From Diogma glabrata (taxonomy: Eukaryota > Arthropoda > Insecta > Diptera > Cylindrotomidae), in contig OY856186.1 in the NCBI GenBank assembly GCA_963693315.1, forward strand, positions 85,236,759-85,300,758: 64,000 nucleotides of DNA, read 5' to 3'. This document shows positions 11,545-24,427 of this stretch, one piece after another; the stretch's first letter is position 1, and each line of letters opens with the position of its first letter. Position numbers and translations under genes: made by a program. The notes beneath the pieces were generated by a model that worked only from the letters and a program-made list of their open reading frames with translations, had not been told where the DNA came from and made no database searches.

Positions 11545-12225
11545 AGCGGTCAGTTTAGATTTAGATAATTATTTCTTTTAGTAAAAAAGGAGATGAAAAA
11601 CCATTTTAAAAAACGAAAGAGTTTTTCCTATTAAATCCAATACAAATTGTTTCCGAATCCATCAAATGATTTTAAGGAATCCTTCGTTTTGAGGTTTTAG
11701 ACCAGTTTGTACTTTATTAGTGCAAACAAAAACAATCTCGCATGTGTTCAAGTTTTTGGGTACGAATCATGACAGACTGCCAAATTGCATCTAACATTAT
11801 GAAGGTAATCAAAAGGTTCATTTGCAAAAAAAACTCATTTGTCAAACTTAGAATAAAAGAATTCGCCAGGAAGTTATTAGGGTTGATCATATATTATCTC
11901 AGCTGGGGAACAATTTAAATCTTTTTTGACAAAGGCATGTGTTCCCAGTAAAATTACCGGTTGTTTTGTACTCTAGTCTAGTGTATGGCGTTTTTACTGC
12001 CTTTTTGAAAATCTTTGACTTGACCATAAAATCACTCTACCGTAGTCAAACGTGGTTCGAATAAGTTGTGAGTCTAGTATTTTGGTTAGCATAGAATAGA
12101 ATTTTGACTCCAACTGGCTATCATGATCAGTTGCAATCTCAAGAGTAGTACCAAATATTGAGATGTATTGGTTGACAAACTTCTAAGCAAAAGTAGTAGC
12201 GAACATGTCTGAAAGAGTGTAACGA
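11545..12225 (-). pseudogene. Ty3/gypsy integrase remnant, minus strand
   Basis: Read on the minus strand in changing frames, this shows the integrase core and tail in order. First comes ATDHDSQLESKFYSMLTK (the TDRGxQFES segment), then QLIRTTFDYG (RTTAYHP segment), and LLGTHAFVKKDLNCSPAEII (LLGIRTxxKxDLxCSPAE). Last is FVCTNKVQTGLKPQNEGFLK, before the small C-terminal domain. Multiple frameshifts and stops make it non-functional. It is a separate insertion from the plus-strand remnant at 6850-7385. No LTRs were found. Confidence 0.7.
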
Positions 12226-12229
12226 CCAA

Positions 12230-13002
12230 CAAAAATCTGATCAGTGGACATTTTCTTTAAAAATCTAAAAACAAACAGTCAACAAATTAATCATAACCTC
12301 ATTCCGTAATATCAAACAACTTAAGATCATTTCGTAAATAATATCTGACCGTATGCAACGTTTCACTGTATAACTAAATTCATATCTTAGTTTATCTTAC
12401 ATTCGAAGTCAATTGATGGATATTATATTTCGGCATATAATCCATTGTTGTTTTATTTTATTTTTTTTAATGAGAAACAAATATATTTGTTTTTTGTTGA
12501 ACAGATAACAAAATAGAGTATATTGATTCTGTGCAGATCTCGCTATCATTAAAAAGGTACTTCATTTAATGATGTTTGCACTAAAATATGTTCGCAAAAT
12601 TAATAATTAATTGAATTTTGAAGCACCTTATTGTTATGATTTGATGGTGTGAGACGGTTTGTTAGAATAATTTTTTTCTGTCTGTTTCATTAACTTTTTT
12701 ATACGGCAGATTTTCAATGTGTGGGGTAATTTTTGTTGTTGAATTGAATAAAAAACCAAAGCGAAAGAGATAAATAGAAAGCCTTTTTAAATGACTAAGT
12801 CGTTGTGTAAAAACACATTGATTTAAATTTTAGTTAAGTTTTAACTTTGATATTGTAATATTAGTTAATTAAATATGAAGTATTTTTGACTAATAAACAG
12901 TCATGGCATTAACATCAAAAATATATAAAATGTGAAACGTTTTTTAGTTTCCAACGGAATAAAGGTTTACATTAACAACAGAATATAACTCGTTGTTTAA
13001 TG
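12230..13002. other. AT-rich DNA, no feature seen
   Basis: Only short frames and homopolymers; no paired repeats found by eye. Confidence 0.5.
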
Positions 13003-13004
13003 TA

Positions 13005-13953
13005 GGGGGAAGTGGGGATGGTATAAACAGTTTTTACTTAAAGCTCAATAACTTTAAAACCATAAAACATTTTTACTTAAAAACTGTTTCATTGTAAAAT
13101 TTCATATCTTTACTACATAAAACTATTTTTTTTTAATTACGTAACTAAACATTAAGTATAAAATTTTGAATTTCAAAAATTTATGTTTCTCGTTTAAAGT
13201 ATCCCCACTGGTGGGGCACTTATAAACAATGAGCATTTTTGTATGGGGCACATATAAACACCCAAAAAAAACCACAATAAAATTCATAAGGTACTTTTTT
13301 TTAAATTTTTTATTATTTATTGTGTTTCAAACAATATATATAAGCAAATAACATAATATATTTCTTTAAAAAAAACAATATTTTACGATTGTTGTAAAAC
13401 CTTAAGAAATTCAGGTAGAAAATTATAAACAAAAAAGCAAAAATTCAATCTCATCGTATGTTTAGGCTTTGCAAATCAATACCAAAAGTGAAACGGGAAA
13501 CCACACGTATACCATATAACCATACCATACGGCACATATAAACGCGTTTATACTATCCCAATTTTTTTTTGTTTATATGTGCCCCACGTGGCGGATTTAG
13601 GGTTATGTTTTGAAAAAATATTCCAATATCTAAAATTTGGCTAAAACAAAGAAATATTATGTTTCTTGAATATTTCAGCTATCAAAACATGTTGGAATAT
13701 TTTTAAACATATGATGGTAAAAAAAGTTATTCGAGTTTTACAAAAAAAAAAAATATTTACTTTTGGGTTGCCAAAACATCATTCACCAATAACTTTTGAA
13801 CAAGACTGACTTCAGCTGTCAAATTCTCCTGGTGTGTGTAGTCGATCGAAGCGACATCTGTGATATTTTTGTCGAATTTTTTGATTGATGTTTTGTGAGG
13901 GAAATTAAAACTTTTTACAGTTGCCCCATGTTTATACTATCCCCACTTCCCCC
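13005..13953. mobile_element. TA-flanked non-autonomous TIR element, 949 bp
   Basis: The ends are inverted: GGGGGAAGTGGGGATGG then TATAAACA on the left, and the inverted equivalent ending CCCCACTTCCCCC on the right. TA lies outside both ends (13003-13004, 13954-13955), as expected for Tc1/mariner-related elements; GGGGAAGTGGGG-type ends recall pogo-like families, which is inference. The interior carries sub-terminal copies of GGGGCACATATAAAC (near 13214, 13247 and, inverted, near 13567-13586) and no coding frame. It therefore depended on a transposase from elsewhere. Confidence 0.75.
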
Positions 13954-13955
13954 TA

Positions 13956-15460
13956 TATAACGTTCATAAAAATAAAACAAAATCATTTACTTTTAGTGAA
14001 ACAGCGAATGATGGAATACATGCAGCACGGATTTTGTAAATCCATCTACAGAAACATTTAAAAGTTATTTTAAAATTATCACAAAATACTAATTTGAAAC
14101 TTATAATTGAAGTTTTATCAGTTATGCTAAATCAAATTCCATACTAAAACAACTGTGTATGTTGTATTTCTGAAAAATGTCATTTTTGAGCAATAGAGAA
14201 AAATTTAGTGGATACACCGTCAAACTTGATCAACCACCCACCAAGCTTTGGTTCAAAAATTGAAAGAAATTTACCGAGGGTGTGTTGAAATTCTTTTTGG
14301 ATAAATAGTCATCAATCCTGTTTATACTAAACGGGTTAGCTGATGTTTTTTACTGGACAAGAGGATTTGAGTACTACTCCATTCAACATACAACATGTAA
14401 GTTTTTTCTTTTTTTTCTTTAATTATTATTCTTATTTTCTTTTATTTTATATGCATGTTTTCTGAGGTTTTGGTCTTAAAATGATCAATTAAATTAAGTT
14501 AGAGATTTTCCTGGCCCAGACCAACCCTCTGGGATAGCGATTTGGCTGAATTTATGATGAAAGGGTGATAATATAAAATTTGAATTGATGAGGTGGCTGA
14601 GGCAGTAAAGTGAATTGGTAACGAATAAATATGTAAACATCCTAATGTTGGTAACGTAATCAGCCAAAATAGCGCAAAAGAGAGTGTTGATCTTGAGTTA
14701 TGATATGATATTCCATGATATGTTTAATTGAGGTGTTGTTATACCAAACACTTGAAACCTCTTGAATTTAAATTTTTATTAAATTAAACTATTACTAATA
14801 GCGTTGTGCGTTGTAACTACGGTAAACTTAACAGTATAAGCTACGAAATAAAAAACTAGATGTCAATATCAATCAACAAATTAAAAATAAGTGAAACCAC
14901 AAATAGAAAAAAATCGTTAGAAAACAAATTAGGTGATTTAGATTTTGTTTGAGATGAATATATTTGGGTGGTGGAGAATGTAACGACAATGGCGAACGAT
15001 GTAAACAGAAATATGAATTCATCGTTTTAGATAATTTTCTTCCAATAAAATGTCACCACTTAAACAAACGAAAATACCATAAAAACCCATATTTTTAATT
15101 GCTTGATCTAAACATCGATTCGAATTTTAGTAACTCGAAAAATACTAAATCTTATTAGATATTAAGAAAATTATGTTTAAATATTTTAAGATTTTTGGTA
15201 AAATTTGCCGCAACTTTTACACGAAATTGATCTTTGTTGTTGTCACTCAAATATTGGAATCAAATTTCAGGATTTTTGGAAAGAACCCAACTGTTAAAGA
15301 ATAAATAAATGGACTGACATTGAACGAACTAATTCAATTATTATGTAATGTTAAGATTCATAAAAGGACCCGCCGTTTTTTGTTCAAATTTCGAATGAAC
15401 ATTTTCTTTATTGAGGATAAATTTTAATGCATTTATGCTATTATTATCTACAACCTTTTG
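13956..15460. other. AT-rich DNA, no gene recognised
   Basis: Short frames, poly-T/poly-A runs and no repeat pairs that I could detect. 14521-14660 is slightly richer in G+C but has no long frame. Confidence 0.5.
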
Positions 15461-15680
15461 CTATTTTAAGAGTAGCTTTATGATTTCATCGGTGTAGAAC
15501 TTCTGTGGTTTATCGACAGTAATCTTGCCCCCATAAATTTCGGTGGCTCTTTTGTCAACAATTTCTTTTGCATCAAGGGAGTTTTACATAGACGGGAATA
15601 AATTTTATTATAGTCTCCGATGTCCAGGACATATGGTGAAAAGCCTTTATGGTGAGAAACGTCCGGGCCTTGTGCATCTT
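15461..15680 (-). pseudogene. possible decayed protein-coding fragment
   Basis: On the minus strand a frame reads DAQGPDVSHHKGFSPYVLD and on to IGDYNKIYSRL. After one frameshift, a second reads SLDAKEIVDKRATEIYGGK and on to KPQKFYTDEIIKLLLK, then a stop at 15461-15463. The composition is balanced, unlike random AT-rich translation, so I think it once encoded protein. I do not recognise the family. It could be a processed pseudogene or part of a transposon. Confidence 0.35.
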
Positions 15681-17440
15681 AAACACTACTGATAATATTA
15701 CCATTGTGTTTTTATAATTTTATCTTTAATATCCTGTCACCTTATACAAAATTTATGGCACAATTAAATAAAAAACACCTCTGTGTTATTGCAACTTCTT
15801 TTTCAAAGAACTATTATTAAATGATTCTTCTGTAAATTTGAAAATATAAACAAAACAAAAGTTTTAACAACAACCAGTAAAATAATACTTTATAAAAATG
15901 CAAATTTACAAAGTATTTGAATAAATTATTTAATTTCTTTTCTTTTATGTGTAATAATTTTATCATTTTTTATCGGATTTTAAATTTTCGAGTTAAATCT
16001 TTGCATAATACGATGACCTCATTGAGTATGTTTTTATAACTTCATTTTTTTGGTAAGACCAACGAATATATAAAGTTAAACAATTTTTGTACGAAAAAAT
16101 GACATTTTCGTAAAATATATAATAATATATAAACACTCAAACCTGTTTTGAAACGAATAAATAATCTTAAATGAGAGTTCAAAAATTACCCACCTGAAAC
16201 GATAAAAAAAGGAAAAAAATCGTTAGTTTTGTTATTATTGCAGATTTGTTATTGTTGAAGTTCAATGAACTTGAAACTGGATAATTTATTTAAATTACGT
16301 TTTTGGACCCCAATTAATACTATTTTTATAGATCAGATTAGTCATATATTAAAAAAAAATTTTGATCTAGCACATAATTATAGACAAGTCAGTCGTTTGG
16401 GCACGTTTTTTTTATCGAAAATTTAAATTCAAGAAAGTAGTTTTCAAGTCATAAATAAAGCTACATTTTATCGATGTTTTGATTTTTGTAATTAAGCCGG
16501 GTAATAAAACCATGTAGCACTAATATTGATATCATTAGTATTAAAATAACATGTTTTATTTACAAAATTTTAGTATCTAATTTTTGGAAAGAAAGACGTA
16601 CAAGCAGAAGTTTCCTTTACAGTAAATAAAAGGTCAAATTTTGACTAAATTTTGAGAGAATATTCTATGTCTAGAAAGGTTTAACCATTTTACTTGACTC
16701 GCGGTTGGTCCCGAGATATAACGTAAAAAATTTGGCTGACAAATCAAAATTCAGTCAGACTTATTCTAAAGTGTAGTGAAATTGTTTAGTTAATTTTTTT
16801 ATACAAAATTTTAATTTTTGAATAAAAAGTGATAATTTTGGGGTAAAATAAATTACATTAAAAAAGTTTTAAATAAAATGCAAAAGAACGAGAAAAGAAT
16901 GATAAATAGTATAATGGTCGGTGGAAATGGAATAAATGTATGTTCGATATGGGAAAAAAAAGAATGATGGTGTACTGGCCTCCATTTTTGGCATGTGATA
17001 AAAATAAAAGCAAACAGAAATCTTTTAAATAAAGCAACATTTTCAGGGAATGAAGGGTTAACTGAATTGAAAGAAAAATTATATGACTACTAATTCGAAC
17101 CTGATCGAAAAAAATTATTTTAATAGATTAGACCAGATTCTAGAACAATTAAATCAGTATAACTAATCGTTAAGTCTGATAAAAGTGTATTTTGGACAAC
17201 CAAAGTGGAGTACTAAGCACATTGGTATTGGATTGAAAAGATCAGAATCTAGTGTTGAAGCGATAAAAAATGCGAATCCTGAAGAGCATTACATCGTATG
17301 GTAAAGATGCAATGAGTTCACACATATTTCCAAAAAAAGAGCGAAATTAATTTTTCTAATTTATTTATTACATGTGTACTCTACTCCGTTTGTGATTTAA
17401 TTTGATTTAAATATAATTGAAAATTTACATCGGAGGATCA
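15681..17440. other. AT-rich DNA, no gene recognised
   Basis: Contains one minus-strand acceptor/donor juxtaposition at 16193-16194 (listed separately). A 60-codon minus frame at 16858-17040 is hydrophobic and A/T-driven and is probably chance. Confidence 0.5.
16184..16225 (-). promoter_or_regulatory. possible recursive splice site
   Basis: On the minus strand a T/C-rich tract runs through TTTTTTTATCGTTTCAG and is followed at once by GTGGGT, so an acceptor abuts a donor-like sequence. Zero-length exons of this form split long insect introns. GTGGGT is a weaker donor than the one at 29018. Confidence 0.2.
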
Positions 17441-17449
17441 GAGTGGGCG

Positions 17450-17735
17450 ACTAACCACCCACCACCCTCGAATGGTGACAAAATATTGGTCGGCGTCGAG
17501 GGTACTAATTGGTTTTTGTAGCGTTCATGCTCCATGTAGGAGCGTTGCCAAGTTAATCATCTTCAAATATGGTCACGGTCAATCGCAACAGCGGCATCAT
17601 TATATTGGAAGCCGATTTTTTTAAAGTCGTTAATTACGTTCATCGCCCATTGTAGTTGTGATCGACCTCGCGGTGGTCCGCTTTTTGGAGTACTAAGGTA
17701 CATTTTATTAATCATATCAGACTGTGGATTGGCTC
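17450..17735 (-). pseudogene. LINE C-terminal remnant
   Basis: The minus-strand frame reads VLRANPQSDMINKMYLSTP, PPRGRSQLQWAMNVINDF, then KIGFQYNDAAVAIDRD before a stop. This is the usual C-terminus after the reverse transcriptase in RTE/Jockey-like LINEs (GHVLRM...RGRPRxRWxDxVxxDLxxxG...AxDRxxW). The reverse transcriptase core itself is absent upstream or unrecognisable. The segment is clearly richer in G+C than its surroundings, which fits a younger insertion. Confidence 0.6.
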
Positions 17736-17976
17736 GTAGAACATGTTATAAATAAAGCAATCCTCTATTCCGGAACGGATACAATTTTTTATATCAGGGT
17801 CCTTCAGAAGGTCTCTGATATCAAAGTTATATTGGGTTTTGTACTCTTCATCGAGTTGAAAAGAATTTTTGTTATGGATCTTTAACTTTTTAAACCAATT
17901 TTTAATTCAATTTAATAGAATACATGCAGTTCTTGTACACTTTAATGGTAAGATCCATTAAATCCGGTATCGTTAG

Positions 17977-18257
17977 ATAAAATTTTTTATTTCATACTGA
18001 TATCTAAAACGACATTTTACGGATTATTTATGGTACAAAAAGTTGAACTTTAATGTCCAAGGACTTTATAAAATTTTATAAAGTCCTAGGACGTTAAAGT
18101 TCAACTTTTTGTACCATAAACGTTGAATTTTAACGTCCTAGGACTTTATAAAATTTTATAAAGTCCTAGGAGGTTAAAGTTCAACTGTTTGAGCAAAATT
18201 TAAAACTCGTTTCTTTTTCTTTTTAATAAATTTCCAGTATGAAATAAAATTTTGTAT
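17977..18257. mobile_element. foldback palindrome cluster (MITE-like)
   Basis: The outer 23 bases (ATAAAATTTTTTATTTCATA... and its inverse) delimit a 281-bp block. Inside, 18027-18120 is a near-perfect 94-bp palindrome with no spacer (2 mismatches per 47-base arm), centred on TATAAAATTTTATA. It is followed by a second palindrome at 18122-18185 built from the same sequence. No coding frame is present. This looks like a MITE or foldback element enlarged by internal duplication. Confidence 0.7.
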
Positions 18258-18259
18258 TT

Positions 18260-19185
18260 ACCTCAAACGAAAACTGTTTTTAAAGGTACTCACTAGTAAT
18301 TTCGGTAAACAACTAGCTCGTACTTTAAAGTTTCACTTTTCGGTCTAGATAAATAAATAACTATAACAAAATCTTGAGTTAATTTAGCTTTCATTTGAAA
18401 TAGGGATTGCAAAACCAGGATGAGCATTTTTCCAGGATCCGAAAATTTAAAATTTATGCATGCCGTAGTGCAATCCCCAGTTTGAAGACAATGTGTAATT
18501 AATTTATTGAATCCTTACATCAAAAATTCGTTTATTATTGTTTTGTTTACAACCATAATGGTATATGCTATTATACTCTTAACAGAATAATATAAATCAG
18601 CTACTTTTTTTTAATCTACTGCACAATTTTCGAATCAGGTCAACCGAATAAAAAAAAACAATTTATTTGATAGTATTGAATTATTAAGAACTATTAAGAG
18701 CACTGAATGTTTATAATTCTTTGATAAATCGTAAAAATCATTTCAAATAATTAAATAAAGTTTAATACAAAAATTAAAAAAATACATTTGTATTGAGCAA
18801 GTTTTGTATATATTAATTTGATTATTAATTTTAAAATTGATTTGTTTATTATTTCATTGCGCATTCGTATATACTAAACAATTACATTTCTACATAGTTG
18901 GATTGTATCAATATAAATAAACAATAATGAATAGTCTTACATTAAACTACTAAAAACTGTATCTTAACGGACAATTTCTAATTTGGTCGTACAAAAAACA
19001 TACTCGCTCACAATAAAAATTATATTAAACAATAATTTAAAACTAATGCGCATGTTCTTCTTTTGAATAAAAAGTCAAATGCTTACAAATAGAATTTCCT
19101 ATGTAAAAAACATTAGTTTTTTATGTAATTGTTTTTTTTTTTGTAATTTCTTCCATTTTCAAATTACCAAACGATTGTTTATGTG
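18260..19185. other. AT-rich DNA, no gene recognised
   Basis: No long frame. A poly-T stretch at about 19128-19142 precedes the 3' end of the minus-strand LINE. Confidence 0.5.
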
Positions 19186-19186
19186 T

Positions 19187-19965
19187 TTCTTCTTCTTCCT
19201 AGCCTTTTTCTTTTACATCGAATAAAAAAATGTAAAAATTTCCTGGTTCTCTGGTCATGGACCTCCAGGGATGGCTTGTACATTGGATCGTGGTCTTAAA
19301 GTCATTCTCGAGCTTAATCTCTCTTCCTTCTCCGTCTCGGTTACTCCGAACTTCTTCTGGTGATCGTTTAACTGTCCAACCCATCATTTTCATTTCAGTT
19401 GCAGTAAGATCTTGTTCATATTTTCGATACATCGTCCAACATTTTGCACTATAAGTCAACGCGGGCCGTATTACTGTTGAGTGCATTTTTCCTTTTAGTT
19501 TAGAAAGCATACGTTTATCACAGAAAACTGGTGTATTTTGTTGCCACTTCAACCACGCCACGCTGATACGATGATTGACATCGGCATGACAGTAGCCGTC
19601 CCTTGTAATAACAAACTCCAAGTATTTAAAGCTCTTACATTTGGTCATCACTTTGTTGTTTATTAGAGGATGGAGCATCTGAATCACTGAATGGCATATG
19701 CAGATACTCAGTTTTTGATTCACTGATTTTGAGACCATTGCTTTCTAGTGCTTCCTTCCATTGGTTGAAAATATCTTGCAGTTGTATGATGTTATCACTA
19801 CCCAGCCCTATGTCATCAGCAAAAAGTACACTGAGTTATAGTTTGTCCATAAAATTTAAAGTTAGGTAGTTCATTACGATGTTAAACAGAAGTGGACTTA
19901 ATACACTTCCTTGGTGAACCCAGAACCCTTTGGTAAATGACAGAAAAAACACCTCGCTCACACTG
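19187..19965 (-). pseudogene. RTE-like LINE reverse transcriptase remnant
   Basis: On the minus strand, one frame from about 19960 down reads FWVHQGSVLSPLLFNIVMNY (motif with QGSVLSPLLFNI). After a stop it continues with LFADDIGLGSDNIIQLQDIF, containing the catalytic FADD, and QWKEALESNGLKISESKTEY. A frameshift near 19645 leads to the open frame 19199-19738 with FKYLEFVITRDG, the ADVNHRI segment, KLKGKMHSTVIRPALTY and CWTMYRKYEQDL, as in RTE-type elements (FKYLGSVIT...VNHRI...VIRPALTYG). The 5' half with the endonuclease is missing. The 3' end is near a GAAGAAGAAG-like run at 19187-19200. Stops and shifts make it inactive. Confidence 0.8.
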
Positions 19966-22900
19966 AAAACTTTTGCTCAAGAAAAAAATATATCATTAAA
20001 CACTTCCTCAATAAACCCATATTTATTGTACTTTAAAACAAACAATTATACTTTAAATATCTAGACTCTCGTGTAAATAAATTACTTGGCGGTGTGGAGT
20101 ACGTGTACAGTCAATAACCAAACGTTTTGTGCCGAATTTTGCAGGACAAAGTGTGATACTTCCAATTTTGAAGCGAAATGCAAACTTATCTACCAAATGC
20201 TCGTTTTCGTAGGACATGAATAAAGAAAATTTATTGTTAATTTGTTAGCGACTGTATGAGTAACATTTACATACTGTGTATATGACATGGATAATTTTTT
20301 TGAAACACAATGTTACGAAAAGTTATATATACTTTTAAAGTTCAGAGGTTGGTCCTATCGATATGTCCAGGTTAACGATGACAAACTTTCAAAAATATGG
20401 ATTTTGCATTTTGTATAAAATATGGTTGGTATTCTAAATATTAAATAGCAACCGAGATTTTAATTTCATAAGTTTTAAGATCAACTTTCAAACCTTTGTA
20501 GTTATAAATCCTTTAATTTGGAAAAAAATCAAGTTATATCTTTCTATTTTGTGTAATTTTTTGTAATTTCCATTGAAACAAATCAGATTTTTCCATCGCA
20601 ACAAATGTTTTCGAAATTCAACTTGTCTGTTTTAACTATTTTTATAGCTATTTGAAGCATTTTTTTCAAGCAGTTAGTAAGTGTGAGACGACGTGAGTGC
20701 TAATTTAAGTGTGAGACTATGTAATAAAGTTTCGATTTTAATAATTCCATCATAATAGACAATAAATGACCAATCCTAGCTCTTTGCTAATTTGATAAGT
20801 TCACACTGCATTCATGCTGGAAAACGATTTTAAGATCAACACTGACTGTAACATCCAGAGATTATAGTGAGCAATAGTCAGTACAATGATGACTAATGAT
20901 GGCAATGATGGTAGAATGAACACTTAAAAGAAGAACCTTCTCAAGGATGAAAACGTATGAATAAACTTTCTGTTAATATGGCAAGCAAACAAACCAGATG
21001 GAAGCCAGACTGGCAATATGGTAAGCAGTTTGGTAAGTAAGTTACAAAAAATAAAATCAGAATGGTTAACAAATGTTTTAAATCTTTTAAGGATACGGGA
21101 GAGAATGGTACAGAGACTAAAAATTTTTCAGATTAAACGTGGAAATTTAAGCAAACGGGCGATTAAATTGTAATGATTCATTTTTCCATTAGATATTTGC
21201 ATGAAGAGCACCAACCAAATAAGCGTTAAAACTTCAAAGAATTACGTTCAAACATTTAACGTCTCTTACTCTGGAGCCATGCGTTTAACGCCATTTTTTA
21301 CTAGTAGGGATGGATAAGGTTAGAAAAATCTTTCATTTTTTTATTAATTAATAATTGAATAACATTATTAAATTTAACTTAATTCATGTTTAATTTAATT
21401 TATATTTATTAATATTATTTTTAAAGACATTTCATTATTAATTGAATTTATCACTATTATTATTTAAGTTATTGATTATTTGTTTCCAATTTGCACATTA
21501 TTATAGCTTTGTTTTAATCCAGTTCAATTTGTTCAACATAATATTTTAATTTATTAAGCAATTAAATTATTTGTATGTATTTTGATTTCAATTCCTTATT
21601 ATTATATTTCTCAATTTTGAATTACATTTAATTTGTGTGATTTTATATTTTAGTTGTTGACTATATATTTCTACCTACTAATCTTAAACAATTTGTTAAA
21701 TTATTTATCACCATTTTCATATTTTCTTATTATTTTCTACATAACTACTATAACTTATTTATTTATATTGTTTGATTCGCTAATCTATTCGATTAGTTAT
21801 TTTTTCTGATTTAAACCTAACTTTTCAGTTTTTTCCTTCTACTGAATCCTACCTACTAACATAGTTAAAACTACTGTCTCACAGCTCTATAGAGAGTGCG
21901 ATTGGTTTCAAAAATATTCTAAAATCAGATCTGTTCCTTTTTCCTCAACTTGTTTTCCATGGAAAGTGCTTTCTAAACTGGATAAAAATCATCGTTGATC
22001 CTTGTTGTTATACTAAAAGAATTTTTTTAAACAACTCATATTGGATCGTAGAATAGTGAAACCTCAATTAGTGTGGTTCATAAGCCCAACAATGAGTGAT
22101 GTTTCTGAATCTTTTAGATCATGTTTTTAAACTGAAAACACTTTATAAGGTTGAACTAATTTTTAAGTCCCTTGACTTCTTTCGTTGATATAAGTCGTAA
22201 ACCTGGTAAAGTAAACCTGTTCGTCTGGAAGGTCTATAAAGTAGTAAAAAATCACATTTCCTTCCGCAAATCTGTGGTTTACTGACTCGTCATCTACAAG
22301 CTAACTTTATTTCCAAGTCGAATTTGATATATACCATCTAGCTGGTTCCACTGAAAAAATCCACGAGAAACTGCATTAACTGTTCCCAATCATCCATTAT
22401 ATCACTTTTTCAGGATCTCTTTCAAACTATGCAACGCACAACAGACCATTACAAAATTGATGAATCTAGTAATGTTTTCAAAACACAAGGCACGATGGAC
22501 TTGATAACACAGTGACCACTGGAGCCCTTGAAAGATTTTTAAGTGAGATTAATATACAATAACTCCTTATTAATCAGGATGATATTTGGAATTCCTTCTA
22601 GAGTGTATCTAAGAATAAATGTAACACTAAAGTCTCAATCATCTATTGCATCTATTTGTAATAATGAACAAATTAAATAATTTCATAACACAAATGAAAA
22701 TAGCAACACACAAAAAAGTATCATCACGTTTCTTCTTTTCCGTCTTACAACAAATAAAACAAAAATAAATATAAACTTTTATAACCGTCTAAGTTTTTTG
22801 CTTTTCCATTACTTGCATGCTTTTGTTTGACCTTAAATATTGAGGTTACTGGGGAATCTTAGTTTTATAAGATTTTACTGTTTACCTGTTTCTTTTCGTA

Positions 22901-24427
22901 TTGGCTGATGACAAGAAAATGATAGTTTTTATGGAAAAGTGATTTTTTATTATTTATTTTGAATCATTTTCTTCTAGTTTTATTTCATGTGGATTTGTCA
23001 TTGTATTTTCATATTGGTAACGGTTAAATTGAAAACATTACTGTGTTATGATTTCACTTTTAATTGATATTTTATGTATTTATGTTGGATTTTAATTAAA
23101 CAAAATATAATTTGTCGGGTCTGACAGGTATTGATTTTATTTGTTGAATGCATTAATTTTTTTGGAGATTTAATTGATGGAATAATTTGTTTTGATGCAT
23201 AGGTAATTTTTATGAAAATTGTATGTGTTGTTTTAAACTACACAAACCGATTTGATAATGTTTGTTATTGAAATATTTTTAGTTGTGTTTCTGTTTTTTT
23301 AGAAAATCAATCACCAACACATTTTTAATCATAAAATATCAAAAACATGAGAAAAATAAATTTAATTAAAGATTCAAAAGAACTGATAAACGACGAACCT
23401 TTAAAATAAGTAATTTTAACAAACAAAATTAAATTTATATTGTTTCATTGAATTTCGAGATATAAATCAAGGAATTAACTGTTTTCAACATTTTTTCAAA
23501 TTTAACAATTTAAAATTGTTTATCCACGCGTCTTAAACATAAATATAATGTAAAATTCCTTAAGTTTAAATCTTTGATGACATTTTTAGATAAGAAAAGA
23601 ACAAAAATTAAATCTATATAAAATCAATTATTATTTTTAGAAGGTGAAAATAAAACATGTAAAATTATATTAAAAAATTTTAAAGTTCACCATATAATTT
23701 TGAATTATTTATTTATGGTTTTATCTATTCGGTATTCGTTAAATAGCGAATAAAAATAAAGAGTTTTGATTATTATTTGAAAAATGAAATCAAAAGTTTT
23801 TTTTAAGGATTGTTAAAATGAATTTAAATTTTAAATTTAAAGCGGCACCTTAAATGCTAATAATTAATAGATTGATTGTAATGACGATTGCATTTTTTAA
23901 GAATCTGGATTACAGCACGTAAATAAAATTTATTGTGCTCGATAGTAGTGGTATAAATTAATGAATGCATTTAATTCGAAATTATGCAGATAATATTATA
24001 CAACGTATTTAATTTACATTTGTAGGTGTTGATGTGTAACACTAATGATAATTTTGTTAGATAATTTCTATCGAAAATGTCAATTTTTTGAAACGTTTTA
24101 ATGTCGCTGATATTATTTGATTGGTGTACAAATTAGATGTCAAAACTCAAAACATAAGTGGATGGTATTTGAATTTATTTGTTTGATAAGGTAGGAGCGG
24201 ATATACAAGTTTGACCTTAACCGGTTGACGTTAGGAATAAGTCTATTTTGAAATATTGTTTTATCCTACAACCTTTTGTGGTTCACTACAACTATTGGTG
24301 GTGTTCATTTGCCATAATAGCCCAAAAAACTTGTCTTCCTGTGTAAACTCATAGTATTGGCATTAAATCCATAAATAGTAATTAAAAGATAGTTTTGATC
24401 ATTTTGAGACAATACAATATATTGCAC
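19966..24427. other. long AT-rich interval, no gene recognised
   Basis: 20640-21300 and 21870-22640 are slightly less AT-rich but give no protein that I can identify. 21310-21860 is almost pure A/T, with TTAATTAAT-type runs. No repeat pairs were found. Confidence 0.5.
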
